This document shows positions 23,066 through 30,050 of a DNA stretch of 30,050 bases, in pieces. The notes under the pieces are model-generated. The model did no database searches and was not told the DNA's origin. It saw only the letters and a program-made list of their open reading frames with translations. The position numbers and the translations under genes were made by a program. The DNA comes from a virus, in IMG/VR virus record IMGVR_UViG_3300005530_000422, positions 1-30,050 of that record. One strand, written 5' to 3'. Positions within the stretch are counted from its first letter, which is position 1. Each line of letters starts with the position of its first letter.

Positions 23066-23329
23066 ATGAAATCAAGAAAAGTAATAATAGTTCTAATATC
23101 CATGGCCCTACTAACACTTGGCGCCCTTATTTGCGCTCACTGGCCTATCTTTTGCGCACAATACCCTGTCTACGTCGGCGGAATTGCAACCCTATGCGCG
23201 ATGTATATAGGCGGCAACGTCTCCAATGATGTCCTAATTGAAAAGACTAAGTCTTTGATAGCCAAGACCCACATTGAAAAGCTTGGTTCACTTCCCCCGG
23301 AGCCTTCGAAAGACCCTGGCACCACTTAA
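23066..23329 (+). CDS. Two-TM membrane protein, holin candidate
   Basis: This 87-aa protein has a short basic start (MKSRK), a first membrane helix (VIIVLISMALLTLGALICA, about 6-24), a second (PVYVGGIATLCAMYIGG, about 34-50), and a charged soluble tail (EKTKSLIAKTHIEKLG, ending PPEPSKDPGTT). Size, two spans and a charged C-terminus fit class II-type holins that permeabilise the inner membrane at lysis. No endolysin gene can be recognised next to it, so the assignment is from topology alone. The ATG has no visible SD, and the -35 box of the opposing promoter ends five bases upstream of it. Confidence 0.55.
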   Translation: MKSRKVIIVLISMALLTLGALICAHWPIFCAQYPVYVGGIATLCAMYIGGNVSNDVLIEKTKSLIAKTHIEKLGSLPPEPSKDPGTT

Positions 23330-24117
23330 TGATTATCGATCCCGGAGAAGCCACCTTATTAGTCCTAGGCCTAAAACCCATCGTTTCGAAAGAAGTGGAA
23401 CGGGTTTATGTGTCTCAGTTCGACGAAATAGACAATCTTGGCACCTATATTGAGCAGCAAGCCCGTCGGGTCACAGACCCAGAAGCTGAGTTCAATTGTC
23501 CGGACGTCGAAGCAGTTAATTACAAGAGCTTCCTGAACCAGCTGGTTGAACCATGGGACCGGGAACAGCTGGAGACCATGATACGGGCCTTTGGCCCTCG
23601 GGGAGCCACTGAGGGGCAAGCTCTCCTGAAGAAAGCTCCTGGAGTAGTCCAGATGCTGAAAGCCCAGATTCCCAGAAGTATCTATTCAGACTTCACGGGC
23701 TTTCTAACCCTCGAACCATCTAATCAGAAGATGTTTGAATACCTGTCTATGGTCGATATCCTTAACGGCAAAGATTATATATGGGAATTGATTGGGTCTG
23801 GTGGTCTTCTGAAGTATCAAGCAATGGCTTTCAAGACGGTATATCCATCGGTATCTGAAGCTATCTCCGAGGCTCTTGTTACCGCCATGGTTAAGAGAAA
23901 GTCTGAAAAGAAGTCCTACCAGCTACCTCTTAAGACCGAATACAGCTACCGAATCTGGTTCAATAAGCCACATGGGGATTTAGCGTTGCTGCTTCAAGCT
24001 AACTTCCAAGCTGCTAACGAGAAAGCTAAGGGCAATAGCCCTCCCCCAAAAGCTAACCCCACAGCTACCCTTACCAATACACAGCGGACATCCCTAAAAA
24101 CTCCAGTTGGTCCCTAG
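23329..24117 (+). CDS. Unknown 262-aa protein in the lysis region
   Basis: The start ATG shares its A with the stop of the holin candidate, so the two are translationally coupled. The protein is mixed alpha/beta without signal peptide or membrane span. Visible segments are VERVYVSQFDEIDNLGTYIE, a Tyr/Trp-containing middle (LVEPWDREQLETMIRAFGPR), a long helical part (MFEYLSMVDILNGKDYIWEL) and a basic region (AMVKRKSEKKSYQLPL). The last 35 residues are a Pro/Thr/Ala-rich tail. No lysozyme, amidase or peptidase motif was found, although an endolysin would be expected here. Function unknown. Confidence 0.7.
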   Translation: MIIDPGEATLLVLGLKPIVSKEVERVYVSQFDEIDNLGTYIEQQARRVTDPEAEFNCPDVEAVNYKSFLNQLVEPWDREQLETMIRAFGPRGATEGQALLKKAPGVVQMLKAQIPRSIYSDFTGFLTLEPSNQKMFEYLSMVDILNGKDYIWELIGSGGLLKYQAMAFKTVYPSVSEAISEALVTAMVKRKSEKKSYQLPLKTEYSYRIWFNKPHGDLALLLQANFQAANEKAKGNSPPPKANPTATLTNTQRTSLKTPVGP

Positions 24118-24412
24118 TAAGGCGACCCTTCGGAAATACGGGTTATCCCTGGATGAGTGGCAGGCGATATTTAATCGCCAAAGTGGGGTTTGTGCTGTCT
24201 GTAAATTCCCAGCGAAACGGCTCTGTATCGACCATGAGCACGTAAAGGGCTGGAAAAAGCTTCCTCCTGACCAGAGAAAACGCTTTGTCAGGGGTCTTTT
24301 GTGCTGGTTCTGTAATACCCGCTATGTAGGCAGAGCCATTACCCTGGAGCGAGCAAAGAACGTAGTGGCTTATCTTGCTGATTACTCGCTCAACCAGGCG
24401 CGCGAATTATGA
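24107..24412 (+). CDS. Second endonuclease VII-like HNH nuclease
   Basis: The 101-aa product shows the compact endonuclease VII core: KYGLSLDEWQAIFNRQSG, first knuckle C29-x-x-C32, metal-binding IDHEH (D42, H43, H45), a 20-residue insertion (KGWKKLPPDQRKRF), then VRGLLCWFCN with C66-x-x-C69 and N70. The order matches the family. It lacks the extra N-terminal zinc ribbon of the early-region copy (5110-5502), and the insertion differs, so the two are not recent duplicates. It starts with TTG at 24107, overlapping the preceding gene by 11 bases. A late position suits resolution of branched DNA for packaging; a homing-type nuclease is an alternative. Confidence 0.85.
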   Translation: MVPSKATLRKYGLSLDEWQAIFNRQSGVCAVCKFPAKRLCIDHEHVKGWKKLPPDQRKRFVRGLLCWFCNTRYVGRAITLERAKNVVAYLADYSLNQAREL

Positions 24413-24439
24413 CAGCAGATTTCTACCTGCTGTTGTCTA

Positions 24440-24462
24440 AAACGGGGACTTTTATCCCGTTT
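24440..24462 (+). repeat. Stem-loop upstream of a structural gene
   Basis: AAACGGG (24440-24446) and CCCGTTT (24456-24462) are perfect complements around GACTTTTAT. It lies in a 70-base gap between the second nuclease gene and the next gene. Only three T follow the GC part, so termination would be weak. It may separate or stabilise transcripts. Confidence 0.5.
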
Positions 24463-24482
24463 GAACCTGGAAAGGGAGCACA

Positions 24483-24881
24483 ATGGCAGCTAAAAACCTA
24501 TACGGCCAAGGGATGGAAGGCCGGGTACTTAACACAACAGTATCAGACACCACAGTACAAACCTCCCACGTTACATTTCTCAATACCTTAGACAATATCA
24601 GCTACCAGTTAATTAGCACTGGAACGGTAGCAGGCGCTTGGACGGTTGAGGTGTCAAATAACTACACTCCCGGTCTAGGCGACAACCAAGCTCCCAACTC
24701 AGGGAACTGGGTCGATATCACGTCTCTATTTACAACTGTCAACGCTGTCACTTCGGGTGGTAGCGATCAGTACATAGAGAAATCATCTGGATTAATCGGC
24801 GCCAGAGCAATCAGGGTCAAATTTACCCCTACCTCTGGTGCTGGAACCGTTTCAGCCTGGTTCTTTGGAAAGGGAATGTAA
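24483..24881 (+). CDS. Small beta-sandwich virion protein
   Basis: This 132-aa protein begins at ATG 24483, preceded by AAGGGAG at good spacing. It is beta-rich with the pattern NISYQLISTGTVAGAWTVEV followed by SNNYTPG and NWVDITSLF, then a final pair of strands, ARAIRVKFTPTSGAGTV. A strand with W-x-V-E-x-S-N is common in small phage head or tail surface proteins. A role as a virion decoration or appendage is inferred. No specific family is named. Confidence 0.65.
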   Translation: MAAKNLYGQGMEGRVLNTTVSDTTVQTSHVTFLNTLDNISYQLISTGTVAGAWTVEVSNNYTPGLGDNQAPNSGNWVDITSLFTTVNAVTSGGSDQYIEKSSGLIGARAIRVKFTPTSGAGTVSAWFFGKGM

Positions 24882-24884
24882 CAC

Positions 24885-25613
24885 ATGTCATCTAATACAG
24901 TTCAACAGTCACTAGACTACTTTAATACAAACACAAACTCTGACAACATCCAGGGAGCCAACTCGGTTCCGATGCTAAACATGAAAGCATCTGGCACAGC
25001 TCAATTCCTGGTTGACGTATTCGATAAGAACGGGAACCCTATCGCGGGGGGAGGCATCAGCTCTGCTACATCGCCCCTGTCAATAACAGCGGGGAATATT
25101 TCTCTTCTGGACTCGGGCAACACTGCCGGCCGGGCTGGAACTGAAATCTTGATTCAGCGGGCAACGCTAACTAACGCTTCTACGTTCTCACCAACAGCGT
25201 TTTCAGCGGGGGCTTACCGATCCCTTCGTTTCTATATGCGTCTTGATTCGGGTGCGGCGACAGCTATTACAATAACCCTTACTGGCTTATCAGGGACGTA
25301 TAAGATGTCAGCGATTTATCAAACATCAGCTGACTTCACAGTGTTATCCGGGTTCGGCAGTTCAACAGCCTGGACATCTGCCATTGGCGCCACACCATCA
25401 GTTATCCAGGGAACCACCAGAATCGACACCGGCGGCATTCGCTCACTAAACGCCTCTATCCTCTCGCCAGACGGTCAAGGCGCTGGAGTCGGCCTCTTTA
25501 TAGACACTATCACTGGGTATAACACCGACACCACAAATGGCGTCACTGCTTTTGTCTGTACTTTCTCTGGCGGTAACGCCACTGGAATAGCTGAACTATG
25601 GGGCCTTCCATAA
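24885..25613 (+). CDS. Beta-rich structural protein
   Basis: This 242-aa protein starts three bases after the previous stop. The N-terminal 35 residues are polar (NTNTNSDNIQGANSVPML). The remainder is a series of beta strands separated by Ser/Gly/Thr turns: AQFLVDVFDKNGNPI, RSLRFYMRLDSG, AITITLTGLSGTYKM and VTAFVCTFSGGN. No catalytic residues or membrane segments are seen. It resembles virion surface or tail appendage proteins in composition. The gene overlaps the next frame slightly if the upstream ATG of that gene is used. Confidence 0.65.
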   Translation: MSSNTVQQSLDYFNTNTNSDNIQGANSVPMLNMKASGTAQFLVDVFDKNGNPIAGGGISSATSPLSITAGNISLLDSGNTAGRAGTEILIQRATLTNASTFSPTAFSAGAYRSLRFYMRLDSGAATAITITLTGLSGTYKMSAIYQTSADFTVLSGFGSSTAWTSAIGATPSVIQGTTRIDTGGIRSLNASILSPDGQGAGVGLFIDTITGYNTDTTNGVTAFVCTFSGGNATGIAELWGLP

Positions 25614-25624
25614 CCAGGAATGCG

Positions 25625-25912
25625 ATGGACGAGTTCTCTGTAATTTCACAATTATCCCGCCAATCAGTTCAGATAGAGACCCTCACGAGCTCTATTGCAA
25701 AGGTGGAGATTTCCATTAGCGCCGGAATAAATAAACTCAATGACACACTAGAAGAAATCCTCACCAAACAGCAAGACCATAGTGAACGAATCAAGACATT
25801 AGAGGTATCAGAAGGCAAGAGAAAGACAGCATTTCGGTATCTCTTCGGAATTATGGCAACGGTGGTTGCGGGGTTGATACTGGCATTAATCAAGTCTCAC
25901 ATCGGACAGTAA
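25625..25912 (+). CDS. XhlA-like coiled-coil membrane protein
   Basis: The product is 95 aa from ATG 25625, chosen over in-frame ATG 25598 because AGGA lies five bases before it and the overlap is avoided. The layout is that of the XhlA/haemolysin accessory family of phage lysis proteins: an N-terminal cytoplasmic coiled coil (QSVQIETLTSSIAKVEI through ILTKQQDHSERIKTLEVSEG), a basic patch (KRKTAF), then a single C-terminal membrane span (RYLFGIMATVVAGLILALIK, about 71-90) and a short tail. Such proteins assist or substitute for holins. With the two-TM protein at 23066 it could form the membrane part of the lysis system. Confidence 0.65.
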   Translation: MDEFSVISQLSRQSVQIETLTSSIAKVEISISAGINKLNDTLEEILTKQQDHSERIKTLEVSEGKRKTAFRYLFGIMATVVAGLILALIKSHIGQ

Positions 25913-25923
25913 TAAAGGCAGCT

Positions 25924-26175
25924 ATGGCGTTACCAAAAGTATCCAAGGACCTTGCTATCCACTTCATTTATCAGGCAATGGACAACCTAGATGCGATTTC
26001 TGCCCTAGCCCCAACGCTTTTAGACCGAGATAACTTAATGGATGTTGCCAAGGAGATTCTACAGAAAGACCCCTCTCTCAAAGCTTACGCAATGGAGAGA
26101 GCCCTTGACGTATTGCTCTGCCAAGACACTCCAGTATCGGACTACACAGCACTTGAGATGGAGGAAATTAAGTAA
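25924..26175 (+). CDS. Small helical hypothetical protein
   Basis: This 83-aa protein follows an AAAGG SD and is almost entirely helical: KDLAIHFIYQAMDNLDAIS, MDVAKEILQKDPSLKAYAME, then ALDVLLCQ, ending in an acidic tail (ALEMEEIK). Its stop shares the A of the next ATG, so the next small gene is coupled to it. No family is recognised. It sits between lysis and tail fibre genes; an assembly or chaperone role is possible but not shown. Confidence 0.6.
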   Translation: MALPKVSKDLAIHFIYQAMDNLDAISALAPTLLDRDNLMDVAKEILQKDPSLKAYAMERALDVLLCQDTPVSDYTALEMEEIK

Positions 26176-26333
26176 TGAGCTGGGGCGGATGGGGTGGGAA
26201 CTGGGGAGCTGACTGGGCTGGTTCGTATCAACAGACTCAGCCTGTTCCGCCAACACCAGTATGTGACTGTCCTGTGATGACCCCTGAAGGGGAGCTAACA
26301 GGTTGCGTCGAGATGACTAAGGACGATTGTTAA
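26175..26333 (+). CDS. Trp/Gly-rich 52-aa peptide
   Basis: This short frame starts at an ATG that overlaps the preceding stop (TAATG) and ends one base before the GTG start of the tail fibre gene, filling the gap exactly. The first 17 residues are WGGWGGNWGADW-like, containing four Trp and five Gly. A Pro/Gln linker (QQTQPVPPTPV) and a cysteine-rich acidic C-terminus with CDC and two further Cys follow. The Trp/Gly stretch resembles the tail of the adaptor protein encoded at 13841-14524. No family is recognised; a small virion or adhesion component is possible. Confidence 0.6.
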   Translation: MSWGGWGGNWGADWAGSYQQTQPVPPTPVCDCPVMTPEGELTGCVEMTKDDC

Positions 26334-26334
26334 C

Positions 26335-28113
26335 GTGGCAACAGCTCTAATCCAATTTACTCAGGGTTCAACAGTGGGGACTGCTGGTCAAGCCCTTGTA
26401 GGCTCGACGGGTACAGCTGTGGCAGTTGCTAATAACTCCACCACTGGCATTCAGTCATGGTCTATCGAGTGTCTAGATTCACCTACTGGTTCAACCGTTC
26501 CAAAGACTACTCTGGCTTTTTCCAACTCGGGAAACACCCCAGCAGCTTCTTTTACGCCTGACATCCCTGGTTCCTATCGAATCAGACTGAACGTCTGGGA
26601 TGCTGTTTCACGTCCTGGCACACCCACAGACGTAGATATCCGCGTGTTTGCAGTCAGAGAAGCAAACGGCTTCATCTGTCCCCCATACCAGGTCTATCCT
26701 CCCCAGCTCCCCCCGCCCGCAAGCGGGCTAGCTGGCAACAAACCAGACGAGATGAATTTCTCTGGTCAAACCAATGGCTGGGCAGGAACCGGAACAGATG
26801 GACTCCTAGATAACCTGATTAAATCAGCCAACTCAGGGGTTCGTTCAGTAACAGCTGGCCTAGGTATTTCCAACACAGGAACGTCATCTGACCCGGTTAT
26901 CACAAATACTGGGATCAGAAGCCTTGCGGCTGGTTCGGGAATATCTATTTCGGGAACCGCGTATGATAAAACGATTTCTAATACAGGCATTCTGTCTATC
27001 ACCGCCGGAAGTGGAATAACCATCACTGGCAGCACGCAGACCCCAACCATTTCAGCTTCAGGACTGGCTGGCAGCACTCTGGCAGCTGCTTATAACGCGG
27101 GAACTTCTGACGCTGACCAGACATTACTTCTAACAGACACCCACAGCCCGACCCCTGGAAACGGTCTAATTATCGACTCCACACAGGTCTCATACACGGG
27201 CCTTTACGCACTACTAATTAAACAGCCCGACGTAACAACAGGTAGCTTTACATATACGCCTTCGATGGCGTTTAATCGCGTCGGGGGTTTACTCGCGTCA
27301 GTTGAACTCGCGAGCGCGTTTGTTGGTTCGTGGGAATGGTTAGTCAATGGGATTGGCTCAGAAGGTCTTGACTTAAGTTTTATCCTGAAAGCAACAGATG
27401 AATTCGGAACCAATTGGAATCCATTTGTTTCAGACATCGACGGCAGCACTGCCCTTTTCGATAAGACCGGGGACAAGTTAGTTATCAGCAATGGCCTGAT
27501 AGAAGCCCGCACAGACGCGGGTAATATATCTCTGTCTTTCAACGGCGGGGCTCCCGTGAGTGGCGGCGTTGGGGTCATTGGTATTAGTAATTGCTCCACT
27601 CCTCCCTCTGGCACCCCATCGGCCGGCGGGGTTCTTTATGTAGACACTGGCGTTCTAAAGTTCCTTTCTGGCAATGGAACAATAACCACCATTGCGCCAA
27701 GTTACTCTTTTAACCGCCACATTATCTTCTTCGGCGCATTCGTTATTCCATCCGGCGTACCCATGTGGGTACTGGATTCAAATTCAGACAACACAGCCCT
27801 TGCCGGTGGCCTTACTTCAGCAAGTGGCGCAGAATTTTACGTTGGTCAACCTTTAACCAAATACAGAGCAAACTACATAGCAACTGGAAGGTCTGTTCCA
27901 TCAGGAAACCTAAGTATTAACCTGACTAAGAATGGCTCCGTAGTCGCCACTCTGTTCACTGCGTCCGGGTCAGGTTCTGGTGGCCCATCAGGAACCGCCA
28001 GTGGCTCAGCATCATTTAGCGTCGGAGACGCCTGGGGTATTAACCTGACCTATCCAGGCTCTGGCAACGCATCCATCTCGTTTAACTTAGAGATTTCGGT
28101 GTACTACGCATAA
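26335..28113 (+). CDS. Tail fibre with beta-spiral repeats
   Basis: This 592-aa protein starts with GTG at 26335. The N-terminal 165 residues are a domain shared with the next gene (FTPDIPGSYRIRLNVWD, DVDIRVF, PPYQVYPPQLPP, KPDEMNFSGQT); as the common part it is probably the tail-anchoring domain. Residues about 168-243 hold three repeats of some 25 residues with the pattern G-[IV]-x-S-[LIV]-x-AG-x-GI-x-I-x-G followed by P-x-I-x-N-T/S (AGSGISISG, AGSGITITG), typical of trimeric fibre shafts. The distal part is beta-rich, ending in a Gly/Ser-rich segment (GSGSGGPSGTASGSASF) and a final strand (FNLEISVYYA), likely the receptor-binding tip. Confidence 0.8.
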   Translation: MATALIQFTQGSTVGTAGQALVGSTGTAVAVANNSTTGIQSWSIECLDSPTGSTVPKTTLAFSNSGNTPAASFTPDIPGSYRIRLNVWDAVSRPGTPTDVDIRVFAVREANGFICPPYQVYPPQLPPPASGLAGNKPDEMNFSGQTNGWAGTGTDGLLDNLIKSANSGVRSVTAGLGISNTGTSSDPVITNTGIRSLAAGSGISISGTAYDKTISNTGILSITAGSGITITGSTQTPTISASGLAGSTLAAAYNAGTSDADQTLLLTDTHSPTPGNGLIIDSTQVSYTGLYALLIKQPDVTTGSFTYTPSMAFNRVGGLLASVELASAFVGSWEWLVNGIGSEGLDLSFILKATDEFGTNWNPFVSDIDGSTALFDKTGDKLVISNGLIEARTDAGNISLSFNGGAPVSGGVGVIGISNCSTPPSGTPSAGGVLYVDTGVLKFLSGNGTITTIAPSYSFNRHIIFFGAFVIPSGVPMWVLDSNSDNTALAGGLTSASGAEFYVGQPLTKYRANYIATGRSVPSGNLSINLTKNGSVVATLFTASGSGSGGPSGTASGSASFSVGDAWGINLTYPGSGNASISFNLEISVYYA

Positions 28114-30050
28114 TGGCCAGGAGTTTAATTAAACTACAACAGGGAGCTTTATCCCCATCAGCTGGTGTTGCCCTGTCAGGGGCAACGGGAACAGCTGTCT
28201 CCATCACAAATGGAGATAATACGGGGGTGTCCAGCTGGGAAATAGACATCCTGGACGTTCCAGGAGGGTCAAGCGTTCCTATTGGAATCTTGGCGGCAAA
28301 CGACAATGGGAATACCCCATCGGCAAGCTTCACACCAGATGTAAGGGGCTCTTACCGTCTACGACTACAGACGTGGAGCGTTATTAATAGAGTAGGGACG
28401 CCAGACGTAGACATCCGCGTGTTCACCTCTCCACAGGCTAACGGGTTTATCACCCCACCCTATCAAACTTACCCTCCACAACTTCCCCCGTTAGCGTCTG
28501 GTCTCAGCGGCGCGAAGCCAGACGAGATGAACTTTAGTGGCCAAACCAGGGGTTGGGCCGGCAACGGGACAGACGATGGATTACTAAACGCTTTTATCGC
28601 TCATGGTGGAAGCGGCGGAGCATCGGTCATTCCTACTGCTACCGACCTACGTGGCTATACGGGCGAATTGAATTCGTTGTTCTTATACAAGACATCGGGA
28701 TACTTAACACCCACCGACGGTGGAGGAGCCTTTTACAGATGGGACAACTCATCTACATCCACAGATGACGGAGTGCTGGTGTTTCAAGTATCCGGGACAA
28801 CAACCGGGCGATTTAAATACGTGAACGTCGGGAACGACCTAATGTTTCGCTCTAGCTGCTGCGGAACTGCCATCGCCGCTGGAACACCCAGAGTTTCCTT
28901 TGACCCAACGGGTACGGTTGCCATCGGGTCAGAGCTAGAGAGAGTAACTAAACTATTATCAGTAGCCGGTTACATCGGAGTTACCTTCGATCCTACCGCC
29001 ACATATAAATCAAACTCAACCGAGCAAGTATCACAGAGAAAGCGATTTCAACCGTTCATCTTAGATTTTCAAGGAGCGAAGATTTCCGCTGACGCTGGTC
29101 ACCTACCCGGGGGAGCAAATATAGCTTTCTTTGCGCGTGCCGCTGGTGACACTGGAACAATTCCAGCAGTGTTACAAACCACGGGATACATTACCGACTC
29201 CAGCACAACTTGTCAGCGCAAATGGACTCAGACGTTTTCCGGCGCAGAAAAGACCATGACGGGCATATCTAATGTCGGTTCTCATGGGACAGTTCCAGCA
29301 CTATCCGTGGGACAGGATATCCTATTGCGTATCGGTGCCTGTCAGAATGACGCTGGAGGCTGGTCTAACAGTCAATACTTCGGAACTATCACTGACATAA
29401 CAGGTTCAGACGTGACGGTTGAGCCTCCCCTTTCAATTGTTCCACCAACCACAGGAGCAGGGATTAACGTTTCGCGAACCCAAACCATGCATGACATGGT
29501 AATCATCGACACCAACGGTTACCAGGACTACCTTACCATAAAGAACCTAGTTCTAGATAACGTCACCCTGACCGGAATGTACGACCGATGGGCAACAATT
29601 GACTGTCACTGGTTAACAGCTCACTTCTGTATCAACACAACCGGGTCTATTCAGCCAACATACATCTTTCGAGCCACTGAAGTAAAAGGGTATAATGCCG
29701 GGTCCGATAATCCCTGGTACGGAGGCGCTATTACCCTGCAGGCTACTCACGCCGCGTATATCCCGGTCTTTTATGTCGACAATTTAGATGGCGTCTATGG
29801 AATCTCAGAGGAATTATTATCTGAAGGTACACACGTTGATGAAATGGACGTTGTATGGGATGCCGCTCGCTCAGCGACAGACACGGTTCTTATCGTTAGT
29901 CAGACCCCTGGTTCTACTGCTCTTATCGAAGTTGACCAGCTGACAGCCAAAGGCGGATATCAGTCCGCCTCTTTTAGCCCCAACGTTAACATCGTTTCAG
30001 CGGCCCTGATTTCGTCCAATAACACAACGGCCTATAACTTAGACCTGTCC
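28113..30050 (+). CDS. Tailspike, beta-helix type, truncated by the window end
   Basis: An open frame begins at ATG 28113 (sharing A with the previous stop, TAATG) and runs unbroken through 646 codons to the last base. The first 165 residues closely match the start of the preceding fibre (SFTPDVRGSYRLRLQTW, PPYQTYPPQLPP, KPDEMNFSGQTRGWAG). Residues about 175-245 have the pattern LRGYTGELNSLFLYKTSGY, then DGGGAFYRWD, DDGVLVFQ and GRFKYV, found just before the parallel beta-helix of many polysaccharide-degrading tailspikes. The rest is a strand-rich sequence (FILDFQGAKISADAG, DYLTIKNLVLDNVTLTGM) consistent with beta-helix coils. It probably binds or cleaves host surface glycan. The C-terminus and any catalytic residues cannot be judged. 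Confidence 0.82.
   Translation, partial: MARSLIKLQQGALSPSAGVALSGATGTAVSITNGDNTGVSSWEIDILDVPGGSSVPIGILAANDNGNTPSASFTPDVRGSYRLRLQTWSVINRVGTPDVDIRVFTSPQANGFITPPYQTYPPQLPPLASGLSGAKPDEMNFSGQTRGWAGNGTDDGLLNAFIAHGGSGGASVIPTATDLRGYTGELNSLFLYKTSGYLTPTDGGGAFYRWDNSSTSTDDGVLVFQVSGTTTGRFKYVNVGNDLMFRSSCCGTAIAAGTPRVSFDPTGTVAIGSELERVTKLLSVAGYIGVTFDPTATYKSNSTEQVSQRKRFQPFILDFQGAKISADAGHLPGGANIAFFARAAGDTGTIPAVLQTTGYITDSSTTCQRKWTQTFSGAEKTMTGISNVGSHGTVPALSVGQDILLRIGACQNDAGGWSNSQYFGTITDITGSDVTVEPPLSIVPPTTGAGINVSRTQTMHDMVIIDTNGYQDYLTIKNLVLDNVTLTGMYDRWATIDCHWLTAHFCINTTGSIQPTYIFRATEVKGYNAGSDNPWYGGAITLQATHAAYIPVFYVDNLDGVYGISEELLSEGTHVDEMDVVWDAARSATDTVLIVSQTPGSTALIEVDQLTAKGGYQSASFSPNVNIVSAALISSNNTTAYNLDLS

Noticed and set aside
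24409-24591. 60-codon frame starting at the stop of the second nuclease gene
   Set aside because: It overlaps the well-supported gene at 24483 by 109 bases and has no SD; its first part covers a stem-loop and the SD of the next gene.
26715-26728. Perfect GCCCGC-AA-GCGGGC hairpin in the fibre gene
   Set aside because: It lies well inside coding sequence with no T-tract and encodes a Pro/Ala/Ser linker; probably incidental.
27204-27614. Minus-strand open frame of 136 codons antisense to the fibre gene
   Set aside because: Composition is the mirror of a Gly/Ser/Thr-rich fibre sequence and there is no promoter or SD.
1-30050. CRISPR array, diversity-generating retroelement, insertion sequence or second tRNA
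   Set aside because: I saw no regularly spaced repeats, reverse transcriptase motif, transposase or further cloverleaf. The only long similarities are the two promoter elements and the fibre/spike N-terminal domains.

Overview
The window reads as the left end and most of the virion-gene half of a temperate short-tailed (podovirus-type) phage, probably an integrated prophage. The evidence is a complete tRNA-Lys(CUU) gene at the extreme left, a tyrosine integrase and an excisionase-like gene on the minus strand beside it, and then about 28 kb of tightly packed plus-strand genes. These run from small early genes through DNA packaging, head, tail-tube/nozzle and ejection proteins, lysis candidates and tail fibre/spike genes. 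The last gene is cut by the window edge. The host cannot be named from this sequence. The tRNA gene does not encode the 3' CCA, which argues against enterobacterial hosts, and Shine-Dalgarno (SD) motifs such as AAGGAG and AGGAGG precede many genes. Layout: 45-117 tRNA-Lys and presumed attachment site; 146-1567 (minus) integrase and HTH/excisionase-like protein; 1568-2106 a non-coding control region dense in palindromes and candidate promoters; 2107-6351 early genes, mostly orphans but including an HRDC-domain protein, a winged-helix protein, an AT-hook protein, an endonuclease VII-like HNH nuclease and a GNAT-like acetyltransferase; 6344-8222 terminase; 8510-13610 portal, scaffold, major capsid and accessory head genes; a terminator at 13712-13750; 13841-18197 tail adaptor and nozzle; 18226-22938 three large internal-virion/ejection proteins; 22900-25912 a mixed block with a two-TM holin candidate, an unknown 262-aa protein, a second endonuclease VII-like gene, small beta-rich structural proteins and an XhlA-like membrane protein; 26175-30050 a Trp/Gly-rich peptide, a tail fibre and a beta-helix tailspike. 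How it works together: integrase and the excisionase-like protein would move the element in and out of the tRNA gene. Two near-identical 30-bp promoter elements (2051-2080 and 3924-3953) probably drive the early genes. Terminase and portal package DNA into a head built on the scaffold, the adaptor and nozzle close it with a short tail, the ejection proteins carry DNA across the envelope, and the fibre and spike recognise the cell surface. The most unusual item is a 37-residue membrane peptide on the minus strand at 22900-23013. It lies antisense to the end of an ejection-protein gene, behind a near-consensus sigma70 promoter with a perfect AGGAGG SD. It looks like a gene expressed separately from the late operon (exclusion, toxin-like or antiholin role). 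No CI-type repressor, DNA polymerase, phage RNA polymerase or recognisable endolysin is visible in the window.
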